The translations under genes and the position numbers were made by a program. Shown one piece after another: positions 1 to 7,367 of a stretch of DNA of 64,000 nucleotides. Position 1 is the first letter of the stretch. Each line of letters begins with the position of its first letter. The notes beneath the pieces are model-generated. The model was not told the origin of the DNA. It did not search any database and saw only the letters and a program-made list of their open reading frames with translations. This DNA is from JANQJA01 sp040880285. GTDB lineage: Bacteria > Pseudomonadota > Gammaproteobacteria > Pseudomonadales > Azotimanducaceae. The stretch is taken from positions 1 through 64,000 of the forward strand of contig JBBDIT010000058.1 in NCBI GenBank assembly GCA_040880285.1, given 5' to 3'.

Positions 1-121
1 GCAGCTGCCGCCCGATATTTTCGTGCAGAATCAGCGAAAAATCGTTGGCTCTCGCCGCATCACTTCGTTCGATGCAGCTGCCGCCCGATATTTTCGTGCA
101 GAATCAGCGAAAAATCGTTGG
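1..121. repeat. Tandem 73-bp modular hairpin repeat at the tRNA-Thr 3' end
   Basis: Bases 1-48 recur exactly at 74-121 with a period of 73 bp, so the array probably continues to the left of the window. Each 48-bp block holds an imperfect hairpin (a CGATATTTTCG arm against a CGAAAAATCG arm). The 25-bp linker at 49-73 can form a second GCATC/GATGC hairpin. Read on the minus strand, the array begins directly after the CCA of tRNA-Thr. The same modules follow tRNA-Ala at 2439, and a variant sits upstream of birA. The first hairpin could end tRNA transcription. No coding potential was seen. Confidence 0.9.
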
Positions 122-194
122 TGCCGCCACCAAGAATCGAACTCGGGACCTACTGATTACAAATCAGTTGCTCTACCTGCTGAGCTATAGCGGC
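119..194 (-). tRNA. tRNA-Thr (anticodon TGT)
   Basis: This is a 76-nt cloverleaf with encoded CCA. The acceptor arms are GCCGCTA and TGGCGGC, the D-arm reads AGCTCAGCAGGTAGAGC, and the anticodon loop TTTGTAA is closed by CTGA/TCAG. A T-loop GTTCGATTC is present. In Pseudomonas a tRNA-Thr/Tyr/Gly/Thr cluster leads into tufB next to the SPOR-coaX-birA genes, so the genes just off the left edge may be that cluster (inference). The 3' end runs straight into the modular repeat. Confidence 0.97.
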
Positions 195-204
195 TCGCGG
201 CGGG

Positions 205-233
205 ATTGTATGCGATAGCTGCAGTGGTCGCAA
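205..233 (-). promoter_or_regulatory. Sigma-70 promoter of tRNA-Thr
   Basis: On the minus strand a TTGCGA -35 box (228-233) and a TACAAT -10 box (205-210) are separated by exactly 17 bp. A GC-rich stretch (CCCGCCG) follows the -10 and precedes the tRNA 5' end at 194. A GC-rich discriminator is typical of stringently controlled stable-RNA promoters, which would make it a DksA/ppGpp target (inference). Confidence 0.75.
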
Positions 234-359
234 TCCGGGGATGGCATTTGTTCCATCTAAATTATCCCACCGCCATTATCAATCCAGGGAACTCCGAACA
301 GGTCCCCGACTTCCCACTCGACCTTCTGGTGTCATTGGTGCGTTCTTTCTTATGTACGA

Positions 360-1073
360 TCAGGTGGACGCCTGGTCCGGGCAGACCATCAAGCGCTGTT
401 CCAGGGCCTGGTCCTGGCTTACCAGGGATCGCCAGAGGGCCGGTTCAATGACGAGACCACGGCCGTTCTTACCGAAAATCCAGAATTCGCGTGCGAGTCT
501 CGGGATTTCGACAATGATGGTGGTATATCCCTCACGCAGTCGCTGCGCCTGCGCATTGGCGGCCGCTTCCCGGGTCGAAAATACTCCCAGTGATATCCCC
601 GGCGCATCAGGACCTTGTGTAATCACGTAACTATCGATATTGCGGGACTTGAGCTCACGTAGCTTGCGAAATGCTTCTTGCAATGAGTTGGTCGGGGGAA
701 TCAAAACTCGAAAATCACTCTCACCGGTTCCCCGATCGACCGCACGTAGCTCACTCTCGACTTCAAGCGCTGCCAGTTGTTCGGCTACACTTTGTCCGGA
801 GAACAAATTTGTAAAGGGACCAATCGCCAGGCAAGTCGCCTCTTCTGCCGTATCCTTGTCACCTCGCACCGGCCTGTTAATCACCCGGCTGGCCTGCTGG
901 CGCGCCGAATTAGTGGTGCCACCCTGTGCATTCTCGGACAGCAAGTACAGGGACTGGGTACCGTCCGGATAGGCAACCGCAACCTGCGACGGCGGCTGGT
1001 TTACTTCCTGCATCTGGCCAAACCCAAAATAACCCAGGTTTAGCAGCAACAAACTAAAAAAAATGTATCGCAT
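360..1073 (-). CDS. SPOR-domain membrane-anchored protein
   Basis: A 237-residue protein with an N-terminal hydrophobic segment (about residues 3-20) that would anchor it in or export it across the inner membrane. A linker follows, then a C-terminal SPOR-type region (about 80-185) with the usual alternating pattern ending in SLGVFSTREAA. SPOR domains bind denuded glycan strands at septa. It follows birA almost directly, with its ATG one base past the birA stop. This matches the Pseudomonas birA-coaX-SPOR order, except that coaX is missing here. The ribosome-binding site is poor, so translational coupling to birA is likely. Confidence 0.75.
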   Translation of the reverse strand: MRYIFFSLLLLNLGYFGFGQMQEVNQPPSQVAVAYPDGTQSLYLLSENAQGGTTNSARQQASRVINRPVRGDKDTAEEATCLAIGPFTNLFSGQSVAEQLAALEVESELRAVDRGTGESDFRVLIPPTNSLQEAFRKLRELKSRNIDSYVITQGPDAPGISLGVFSTREAAANAQAQRLREGYTTIIVEIPRLAREFWIFGKNGRGLVIEPALWRSLVSQDQALEQRLMVCPDQAST

Positions 1074-1074
1074 A

Positions 1075-2004
1075 TCAGGAGGGCCTGAGGCTCACTTCGC
1101 CCGCGTTATAGATTTCAAGTCCGGTCGGGGTTTCCAAAATCAGGTTACCCTCATCATCAACACCAAGGTTAACACCATGTCTTTCTGCCTCTGCCAGTTT
1201 GATCGTGACGGATTGGCCAGCATACAAATCAAATTCGGTCCAACGTCCGGCATATGCAGAAAATCCAGTGGCTCGAAACCGTATTAACTCCTGTGTAACG
1301 CCCTCCAACACACTGGCTAGCAGCCTGTTCCTGCCCAGCCTTAGGTGACCCGCTGCCGTGCTGAATGCCTGGTCAATCTGCCGGGCATGGAGATTATCGA
1401 TGCCGAGGTTGATGCCGATGCCAATGACGAGGCGAAACCTATCATCTTTGACAGCGGCCATCTCGACCAAAATCCCTGCCAGCTTGCCACCATTGAAAAT
1501 GATGTCGTTTGGCCATTTAAGACCAACACCGTTGAGCCCGGCTTCTCTCAGGATACCCGCAACTACCATGCCTACTACCAGACTCAAGCCGCCGACACCG
1601 CCAGTTTTCCGGGGGATTTCCCACCCCAGACTCAGGTAGATATTCCTGCCGAAGGGACTAACCCAGCGCCGGCCACGCCGACCCTTACCGGCAACCTGTT
1701 GTTCGGCAGTACAAACCCTGCCATGAAAACCAGGGGCATCGACACACTCCAGCAGATGGGTATTAGTAGAATCCAGCGACCAAAAGATCTCCAACTGGCT
1801 CAGGCAGTGATGTGTATCCGTTGAAAGCGCCTTCCCGATGACTTCTGCATCAAGCAGTTCCAGCTTCTCTGGTAACGCGAGCAAGTTGCCGGACACTTCA
1901 TATAAAAGCCCCATCTGGTCAAGTGCCGCGCTCAGGGATTTCGTATGTTCCTGCGCCTCGCCTGCAGCGAGCCTCCGAATCAGGCCCTGGGTTTGCTCAT
2001 CCAT
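1075..2004 (-). CDS. birA: Bifunctional biotin-protein ligase / biotin operon repressor BirA
   Basis: 309 residues. The N-terminal part (about 1-65) is a winged-helix type region that would bind the bio operator. The central ligase domain has the biotinyl-AMP loop KGRRGRRWVSPFGR, then the KWPNDI motif that carries the catalytic lysine region. The C-terminal domain ends in the typical ENLILETPTGLEIYNAGEVSLR strand pattern (shortened here). It makes biotinyl-AMP and transfers biotin to the carboxylase carrier protein. Length is near E. coli BirA (321). The upstream region holds hairpin repeats and the divergent tRNA-Ile promoter. Confidence 0.93.
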   Translation of the reverse strand: MDEQTQGLIRRLAAGEAQEHTKSLSAALDQMGLLYEVSGNLLALPEKLELLDAEVIGKALSTDTHHCLSQLEIFWSLDSTNTHLLECVDAPGFHGRVCTAEQQVAGKGRRGRRWVSPFGRNIYLSLGWEIPRKTGGVGGLSLVVGMVVAGILREAGLNGVGLKWPNDIIFNGGKLAGILVEMAAVKDDRFRLVIGIGINLGIDNLHARQIDQAFSTAAGHLRLGRNRLLASVLEGVTQELIRFRATGFSAYAGRWTEFDLYAGQSVTIKLAEAERHGVNLGVDDEGNLILETPTGLEIYNAGEVSLRPS

Positions 2005-2063
2005 AGAGTGATTATAACTGTGATCAATCCGGATAGGTCCGTTGACCGATGCCGCTGCCGAAA

Positions 2064-2187
2064 CCGCTGCCGCTCAAGATCTTCGACCGCTTCGCGGTCT
2101 CCAGACTTGTCAGCTCTCGTGGCATCACTGCGTTCGATGCCGCTGCCGCTCAAGATCTTCGACCGCTTCGCGGTCTCCAGACTTGTC
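2064..2187. repeat. Two-copy 48-bp hairpin repeat upstream of birA
   Basis: Bases 2064-2111 recur exactly at 2140-2187 (offset 76 bp). Each copy contains the hairpin GACCGC-TTC-GCGGTC. The linker between copies (2112-2139) is nearly identical to the linker at 49-73, with four differences in 25 aligned bases. The two arrays therefore belong to one mosaic family with exchangeable hairpin modules. It fills the space between the birA start and the tRNA-Ile promoter. Confidence 0.88.
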
Positions 2188-2188
2188 G

Positions 2189-2216
2189 TTGTAAATGAGG
2201 CCGCCGTGCGTATAAT
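2189..2216 (+). promoter_or_regulatory. Sigma-70 promoter of tRNA-Ile/tRNA-Ala
   Basis: A TTGTAA -35 (2189-2194) and a consensus TATAAT -10 (2211-2216) are separated by 16 bp. A GC-rich discriminator (ACGCCCCC) follows, and the tRNA-Ile gene starts 15 bp after the -10. The pair therefore appears to have its own promoter and not to rely on rRNA operon read-through. Confidence 0.8.
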
Positions 2217-2230
2217 ACGCCCCCTCGCAC

Positions 2231-2307
2231 GGGTCTGTAGCTCAGGTGGTTAGAGCGCATCCCTGATAAGGATGAGGTCGGTGGTTCGAGTCCACCCAGA
2301 CCCACCA
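2231..2307 (+). tRNA. tRNA-Ile (anticodon GAT)
   Basis: A 77-nt gene with encoded CCA. The acceptor arms are GGGTCTG/CAGACCC, the D-arm is AGCTCAGGTGGTTAGAGC, the anticodon loop CTGATAA sits in a CATCC/GGATG stem, and the T-loop is TTCGAGT. This isoacceptor is normally found in the 16S-23S spacer of bacterial rRNA operons, together with tRNA-Ala(TGC). Here no rRNA gene flanks it. Confidence 0.97.
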
Positions 2308-2362
2308 GATATCAATTCCGCTTTTCTGGCGAGTTGATTTCTGGAATGATGTTCGGCGATAT

Positions 2363-2438
2363 GGGGCCATAGCTCAGCTGGGAGAGCGCCTGCCTTGCAC
2401 GCAGGAGGTCGGCAGTTCGATCCTGCCTGGCTCCACCA
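2363..2438 (+). tRNA. tRNA-Ala (anticodon TGC)
   Basis: A 76-nt gene with encoded CCA. The acceptor arms are GGGGCCA/TGGCTCC, the anticodon loop CTTGCAC is closed by CTGC/GCAG, and the T-loop is TTCGATC. It lies 55 bp after tRNA-Ile and is followed without a gap by the mosaic hairpin repeat. It is the usual partner of tRNA-Ile(GAT) in rRNA spacers. Confidence 0.97.
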
Positions 2439-2544
2439 ACGATTTTTCGCGCGCACAGCGCGAAAATATCGGGCGACAGCCGCATCGAACGAAGTGATGC
2501 GGCGAAAGCCAACTCGTTTTTCCGCCTGCGGCGGAAAAATCGAG
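2439..2544 (+). repeat. Three-hairpin mosaic repeat after tRNA-Ala
   Basis: Directly after the CCA come three strong hairpins. H1 (2440-2471) pairs TTTTCGCGC with GCGCGAAAA plus outer CGAT/ATCG. H2 (2479-2503) pairs GCCGCATC with GATGCGGC around a 9-nt loop. H3 (2513-2544) pairs CTCG-TTTTTCCGCC with GGCGGAAAAA-CGAG, with one bulge. H1 and H2 match the modules that follow tRNA-Thr, in the same orientation relative to the tRNA. H3 uses the same outer design with a different loop-proximal stem. Confidence 0.85.
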
Positions 2545-2573
2545 AATCTGATGGGCAACTCCAAGCGGCAGCG

Positions 2574-2590
2574 TTTTGCCGAAGGCAAAA
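2574..2590. terminator. Stem-loop directly after tyrS
   Basis: TTTTGCC-GAA-GGCAAAA begins at the base next to the tyrS stop codon. The 7-bp stem has T-rich/A-rich ends on both strands but no long U-tract. It may serve as a weak bidirectional terminator between the tRNA/repeat region and tyrS. Confidence 0.45.
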
Positions 2591-3889
2591 TTAAACCATC
2601 ACAACCAGATGATGATTCTTCTTGCCTTTCTGGACCACGTGATAACGACCAAACAAAGCCGCATCTCGCGTCAGCTTGAATTCGGTATTGCCAACTTTTT
2701 CACCGTTAACCGAAACCGCATTGCTATCTATCAGCTTTCGTGCCTGCCCCATAGTAACTTCTCCGCGCGGGGTTACCGCCAGGCCCGTGCTTACCAGGAC
2801 AGTGACCAAATCGACTGAATTCCCGGCGACTTCTGTTGCAGGCAACCCGTCCAGGGCCAGTTGTCGAAGATCGGTTTCTTCCAATTGATCCAGCGTGTTC
2901 CGGAAAAGCGCTTCACTGATCCGCTCGGCCGCCTCAACACCCTCGTTACTATGAACCAGTCTCGTGACAGCTCGCGCTAATGCAACGTGCGCGGTCCGCG
3001 CCCCAGGGTCATGGTTATGCGCGGCTTCCAGTTGCGTAATCTCCTCGACATCAAGGAATGTAAAAATCCTGAGATAACGAATCACATCGTCATCCGCAGA
3101 ATTTCGCCAGAATTGATAAAAGCTGTAAGGCGACGTCTTTAACGGATCGAGCCAAATGGCATTGCCCATACTCTTGCCAAACTTGGTACCGTCAGAAGTC
3201 GTGATAAGCGGATAGGTAATCGCGTAAGCCTGTTTGCCTCGCATGCGACGAATAAGGTCCATACCACTTGTGATATTGCCCCATTGATCGCTGCCACCCA
3301 TTTGGATAGTGCAATCGAAGCGATCATTGAGTACGACGAAGTCATAGGATTGCAATATGGCGTAACTGAACTCTGTGTAACTGATACCCCGTTCATCATC
3401 TTCCAACCGCCGCTTGACCGACTCTTTGGCAATCATGGCGTTAACACTGAAGTGTTTGCCGATATCACGGAGGAAATCGATGACCGTCAGATTTTCCGTC
3501 CATTCCGCATTATCGACTACCACGGCTGCCGTCTGCGGGTCTTGAAAATCGAGGAATTGCTTGGCTTGCTCACGAATCCTGGCAACGAATCGTTTCACCT
3601 CTTCGACCGGCTTCAATTCGCGTTCGGCTGTACGCCCACCTGGATCACCGATCATTCCCGTCGCTCCTCCAACCAGAAGAATCGGACGATGACCAGCCAT
3701 CTGGAACCGACGAAGCGCCAATAACGGTACGAGGTTACCGATATGCAGGCTGTCGGCTGTCGGGTCAAAGCCACAGTATACGGTTCGTGACCCGGTACCA
3801 AGATGTTCAGCCAGCTCCTCTTCGTTGCTGACCTGGGCAACGAGCCCCATAGAATGGAGCTGGCCCAGCAGGTCCACGTTAATACCCAT
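2591..3889 (-). CDS. tyrS: Tyrosyl-tRNA synthetase
   Basis: 432 residues, class I aminoacyl-tRNA synthetase charging tRNA-Tyr. The catalytic domain has YCGFDPTADSLHIGNL (HIGH-type motif at about 49-52) and the SDGTKFGKSMGN signature (KMSKS type, about 235-240). A C-terminal S4-like RNA-binding domain (about 365-432) ends in a basic segment. Length is close to E. coli TyrS (424). In Pseudomonas tyrS lies between an M23 peptidase gene and an rRNA operon. Here the peptidase is present on one side, but only the Ile/Ala tRNAs are on the other. Confidence 0.97.
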   Translation of the reverse strand: MGINVDLLGQLHSMGLVAQVSNEEELAEHLGTGSRTVYCGFDPTADSLHIGNLVPLLALRRFQMAGHRPILLVGGATGMIGDPGGRTAERELKPVEEVKRFVARIREQAKQFLDFQDPQTAAVVVDNAEWTENLTVIDFLRDIGKHFSVNAMIAKESVKRRLEDDERGISYTEFSYAILQSYDFVVLNDRFDCTIQMGGSDQWGNITSGMDLIRRMRGKQAYAITYPLITTSDGTKFGKSMGNAIWLDPLKTSPYSFYQFWRNSADDDVIRYLRIFTFLDVEEITQLEAAHNHDPGARTAHVALARAVTRLVHSNEGVEAAERISEALFRNTLDQLEETDLRQLALDGLPATEVAGNSVDLVTVLVSTGLAVTPRGEVTMGQARKLIDSNAVSVNGEKVGNTEFKLTRDAALFGRYHVVQKGKKNHHLVVMV

Positions 3890-4232
3890 TTATTGTCATC
3901 CTGTCGGCTTGTTCTGTATCGGGACCCTTCCCGCGTTCATTTTTTGCGCAAGCTGATGTACGCTTACCAGCCCGCTGTGCTTGTGTAGGCGGCGGAGGCG
4001 CAAAAATACAGCATCACGAGATAAATTCAAGTTATGAGGCATGGAAATAATTGCCGTGAAAAATGAATTCAAGGATGATCAGCATTGGAACCTCCCTTAC
4101 CCCCTCAATCAGAGTCAGCTCTGCCCGATTTTATCAGGCCAGGAATTCTCTTCCATTATTTTTATATTTTTTATATAGTTAGAGTAATTTTGTGACAAAT
4201 AACAATAATTTATCTGTGTAGGTTTCTGCTTT
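3890..4232. other. Divergent intergenic region tyrS / M23 peptidase
   Basis: About 340 bp between two divergent genes, with no credible gene. The right part (about 4150-4225) is very AT-rich, with runs such as TTTTTATATTTTTTATATAG that could carry the peptidase promoter. No single -35/-10 pair stands out. The left part holds the tyrS leader, and no T-box or other recognisable riboswitch was seen. Confidence 0.5.
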
Positions 4233-5582
4233 ATGGACACTTATCCAAGATTACATGCTAAAACTGCACTCCTGGTCGCAATTACGCTTGTCGTGATCTT
4301 TACCGCGATGCCCTCCCGCGAGAGCCCGAGAATGGCAACGGTCCCGGTTTCACTGTCTATTGAAGCTGACGATAAGCTGCCCGCACCAACCTATGAGATC
4401 GACGAGTTCCCCGGCGAAGCCAGGACCGGACCAGTGGGAAGATGGGAGCAGCACAGGATTCGTCCCGGCGATAGTATGTCCAACCTGTTCAAGCGTGCTG
4501 GCCTGTCCGCCAGCGATCTGTATGAAATTATGAGCCTCGGGCGGGATGTTGATATCCTCAGGAAGATACTGCCCGGTAAAACCCTGGCACTCGAGATCGG
4601 CGACGACCATCACTTCCTTTCGCTGCGGTATGAAGAAAGCCCGTTACGGAATCTCATCGTTTCCCGTACTGGTGACTCCTTTGAGGCTTACTGGCAAATT
4701 ATTGAGCCCGAGGTACTGATTTCCTATGTTACCGCGACCATTTCCGAACAAGCCCCCTCGTTGTATCACGCGGGCAAGAAAGCCGGCTTGTCCGACAACA
4801 TTATCATGCAGTTGAGCTACATATTTCAGTGGGATATCAGTTTTGCGCTCGACTTACGACGAGGCGATTCGTTTACGCTCATGTTCGAGGACATCTATGT
4901 CGAAGGTGAAAAAGTCAAAGAGGGTGAGATACTTGCCGCCCGGTTTGACAACATGGGCAGGCGTTATACAGCTGTATTGTACGAGGACAGTAACGGCCGC
5001 AGCAGCTATTTCACACCAGAAGGTCATAGCATGCGCAAGGCATTTTTGCGCGACCCTGTTCATTTCTCTTACGTGAGCTCCAGCTTTAACCTGAAGAGGT
5101 TGCATCCGATTCACAAACGCGTAATGCCGCATCGTGGCATCGATTACGCCGCCAGCCAGGGCACTCCTGTCCTCGCATCTGGTGATGGCAAAGTGAGCAT
5201 AGCCAGACAAAATAGCTCATCGGGTCGATATGTGGTGATCCAGCATGGCCAACAATACACTACCAAGTACCTCCACCTCTCCGCATTTGCTAACGGTATT
5301 CGTGCTGGCAAGGCGGTGAAGCAAGGCGACATCATCGGGTACGTGGGCGCCACCGGTTGGGCAACGGCGCCCCACCTGCACTATGAATTCCTGGTGAATG
5401 GCGTCCATCGCAATCCAAGGACAGTCAAATTGCCGCAAGCGGACCCGGTATCTGAAGCAGAACTGGCGAGGTTCAATTCGCAGATCCAGCCACATCTGGC
5501 CAGACTCTATTCAGTCGTTGGAGATACCGGTTATGCAATGGCAACACCGTCTGCCGGAGTTTCAACTAACGATGGCGGTTAG
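4233..5582 (+). CDS. M23 family murein DD-endopeptidase (MepM-like)
   Basis: 449 residues. An N-terminal membrane anchor or signal (about 9-27) is followed by an OapA/LysM-like region (about 70-130), a linker domain, and a C-terminal lysostaphin-type M23 domain (about 285-390). The zinc site motifs HRGIDYAA and HLHYEF are intact, so the enzyme should cut peptidoglycan cross-links in the periplasm. The position next to tyrS and erpA follows Pseudomonas, although anmK, which lies between this gene and erpA there, is missing. Its stop codon overlaps the convergent erpA stop. Confidence 0.88.
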   Translation: MDTYPRLHAKTALLVAITLVVIFTAMPSRESPRMATVPVSLSIEADDKLPAPTYEIDEFPGEARTGPVGRWEQHRIRPGDSMSNLFKRAGLSASDLYEIMSLGRDVDILRKILPGKTLALEIGDDHHFLSLRYEESPLRNLIVSRTGDSFEAYWQIIEPEVLISYVTATISEQAPSLYHAGKKAGLSDNIIMQLSYIFQWDISFALDLRRGDSFTLMFEDIYVEGEKVKEGEILAARFDNMGRRYTAVLYEDSNGRSSYFTPEGHSMRKAFLRDPVHFSYVSSSFNLKRLHPIHKRVMPHRGIDYAASQGTPVLASGDGKVSIARQNSSSGRYVVIQHGQQYTTKYLHLSAFANGIRAGKAVKQGDIIGYVGATGWATAPHLHYEFLVNGVHRNPRTVKLPQADPVSEAELARFNSQIQPHLARLYSVVGDTGYAMATPSAGVSTNDGG

Positions 5583-5935
5583 ACGGCGAAGGAATTTCCG
5601 CAGCCGCAGGTAGTACTTGCATTGGGATTGGTCACTACAAAGCGGGAACCTTGCAGGTCTTCTTTGAAATCTATTTCAGCACCGGCCAGATACTGAAAAC
5701 TCAACGCATCGATGACCAGTTGAACACCAGCATTTTCGATGGTGGTGTCGTCGTCTTCCAGATCCTCATCGAAAGTAAAGCCATATTCAAACCCCGAACA
5801 TCCACCACCGGTTACGAATACGCGTAGCTTGAGATTGGCGTTGTCCTCTTCCTCAATAAGGTCTTTGACCTTGCGCGCGGCCGAGTTCGTGAACTTCATC
5901 GGGATCGGGGTTACCGTCTGTGGATTGTCGTTCAT
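5579..5935 (-). CDS. erpA: Iron-sulfur cluster insertion protein ErpA
   Basis: 118 residues, A-type Fe-S carrier. The three conserved cysteines are present: C46 in VTGGGCSGFEYGF, and C110 and C112 in the C-terminal TTCGCGNSF. ErpA delivers [4Fe-4S] clusters to essential targets such as IspG/IspH, and possibly here to the FNR homologue at 34058 (inference). It overlaps the M23 gene by 4 bp in a tail-to-tail arrangement and is followed upstream by bactofilin, as in Pseudomonas. Confidence 0.96.
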   Translation of the reverse strand: MNDNPQTVTPIPMKFTNSAARKVKDLIEEEDNANLKLRVFVTGGGCSGFEYGFTFDEDLEDDDTTIENAGVQLVIDALSFQYLAGAEIDFKEDLQGSRFVVTNPNASTTCGCGNSFAV

Positions 5936-6000
5936 AGCACCTGCACGCCTGGCTGATCAGTAAATAGTTAATATGGGACTGTGAAGCAAAATTTCAATGC

Positions 6001-6468
6001 TCACGCGGTTCTCGTCTGGACTGCGGAAACCGCGGGTTTGACGCTTTCTGACCCTTGCTTTGCATCCTCGGTGGACTCGCCCGTGACGGTCGCCTCGTGT
6101 CTGGAATCCTTGACGGCCTTGACATGCACGAGGTTGCCATCGACCCGAGAGCCCATCACCATTTCAATCAGGTTGTAATAAACATTGCCTTTGACCTCGG
6201 CCCGGGCAGCCAGTTCGACATGTTTGTCGGAATAGATATCGCCGTAAACCTTGCCATTCACAATGACATTGGGTGCGCGAATCTGGCCCTTGACCCGCCC
6301 CTTTTCACTCACTGTGACGACAGCCTTGGAGCCTTCCTGCGCATACACATTGCCTTTGACGACACCATTCACCAGGAGTTGATCACTGAAGTGTACGTCG
6401 CCCTCCAATTCACAATTGTTGGCGATCAACGTAATACCAGCTTCAGGCTTACCTTTGCTTCCAAACAT
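6001..6468 (-). CDS. Bactofilin (polymer-forming cytoskeletal protein)
   Basis: 155 residues from the ATG at 6468. That start is preferred because the DUF6776-like gene ends at 6471 and the family begins with MFGxK. The core (about 12-115) is a repetitive beta-helix pattern (ITLIANNCELEGDVHF, LLVNGVVKGNVYA, VIVNGKVYGDIYS, AEVKGNVYYNLIEM) typical of bactofilins. These polymerise at the membrane and organise cell-wall enzymes. The low-complexity C-terminal tail is probably disordered. It is likely co-transcribed with the membrane protein upstream. Confidence 0.9.
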   Translation of the reverse strand: MFGSKGKPEAGITLIANNCELEGDVHFSDQLLVNGVVKGNVYAQEGSKAVVTVSEKGRVKGQIRAPNVIVNGKVYGDIYSDKHVELAARAEVKGNVYYNLIEMVMGSRVDGNLVHVKAVKDSRHEATVTGESTEDAKQGSESVKPAVSAVQTRTA

Positions 6469-6470
6469 GG

Positions 6471-7238
6471 CTATCCCCCACCTGCTTCCCATCTAAAACT
6501 TCGTTCAAGTCGCTTTGCGCCCCGTCCGGAGGCTTGTGCGACAACCGTCACTTCTCTCGGGACAAAGCCCTCGGGGAGGGTCAGTTCGCCCTCAATATTC
6601 TGGAAATACCGGAATCGAAATCTGATGCTATTACCCGCATCACTGACCTGCCCAATGGGCAAGCTGGATTCACTTTCCCCTGACATACCCACAAGGTTCA
6701 CCTGCACATCGCCTTGAATATATTCGTGCTTGTCGACCACCTGCGTGAGCAACAAACTGTACCTGTATCGGTTTGGATCACCGGCATTGCGAAGATCCAG
6801 ACGTTCGATCCTTAGCCCCTGATCCTCCACGTTGGGCAACATAACGCCTTTGTAGAACCGGATCTCCTCTTTTAGTTCGGCTACCTCACTTTGCAGCGAT
6901 TCTACCGACAGCCTGACCTCTTCTGTTGCCTGCTCGTCAATGCGAGTACCGACCTTAAGGTCCGCTATCTGTTGCCGCTGGGATTCGATCAATCGCAAAC
7001 TTTCAGTCAGCTGTACCTTGATCTCGTCGCGTTCCTTTATCACTTCAACCCGGGTCGCAAGTCCCTCGCGCATACCATATTCGTAGGTCATCCAGCTAAA
7101 CACGGCCAGCGCAACCAGAAATATCAAAAAAATACCAGCCCGATACCAGGGCCGGTAAGGTACCACCACCATTTGAAATTGTTTACTGCCTTTGACAGCG
7201 GTCATCTCACTCTTATTTTCCGCGCCGAGGGACCTCAT
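6471..7238 (-). CDS. DUF6776-like single-pass membrane protein with coiled coil
   Basis: 255 residues if the first ATG is used; the ATG at 7205 is an alternative with a somewhat better purine-rich leader. There is one transmembrane helix (about 33-52), a long coiled coil (about 60-130, rich in E/Q/L heptads), and a periplasmic beta-rich domain with a FRYFQNIEGELTLPEGFVP segment. This family sits between argC and bactofilin/erpA in Pseudomonas. Its function is unknown to me. Coupling with bactofilin (3 bp apart) suggests a shared cell-envelope role (inference). Confidence 0.75.
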   Translation of the reverse strand: MRSLGAENKSEMTAVKGSKQFQMVVVPYRPWYRAGIFLIFLVALAVFSWMTYEYGMREGLATRVEVIKERDEIKVQLTESLRLIESQRQQIADLKVGTRIDEQATEEVRLSVESLQSEVAELKEEIRFYKGVMLPNVEDQGLRIERLDLRNAGDPNRYRYSLLLTQVVDKHEYIQGDVQVNLVGMSGESESSLPIGQVSDAGNSIRFRFRYFQNIEGELTLPEGFVPREVTVVAQASGRGAKRLERSFRWEAGGG

Positions 7239-7367
7239 AGCTTAACAGAATTTGGAAGAAAACGACCTATGCTCTTGATTTTCCGGCCTCAAACGAGGCC
7301 AGCGGATTCGATAACCGGGAAGCCATGATATGCTGGATGCTTGTAAGGACAGCTCGCACTCAAGTCA

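Noticed and set aside
1..121. Possible CRISPR array (48-bp repeats with a 25-bp spacer)
   Set aside because: The linker is itself conserved at other loci, the repeats form terminator-like hairpins at tRNA ends, and no cas gene is present.
2005..2590. Remnants of 16S or 23S rRNA around the Ile/Ala tRNAs
   Set aside because: The spaces are short and filled by hairpin repeats and the promoter; no stretch resembling conserved rRNA ends was seen.
6055..6717. A 220-codon plus-strand open frame over bactofilin and the DUF6776-like gene
   Set aside because: Antisense to two genes with recognisable family features and conserved order.
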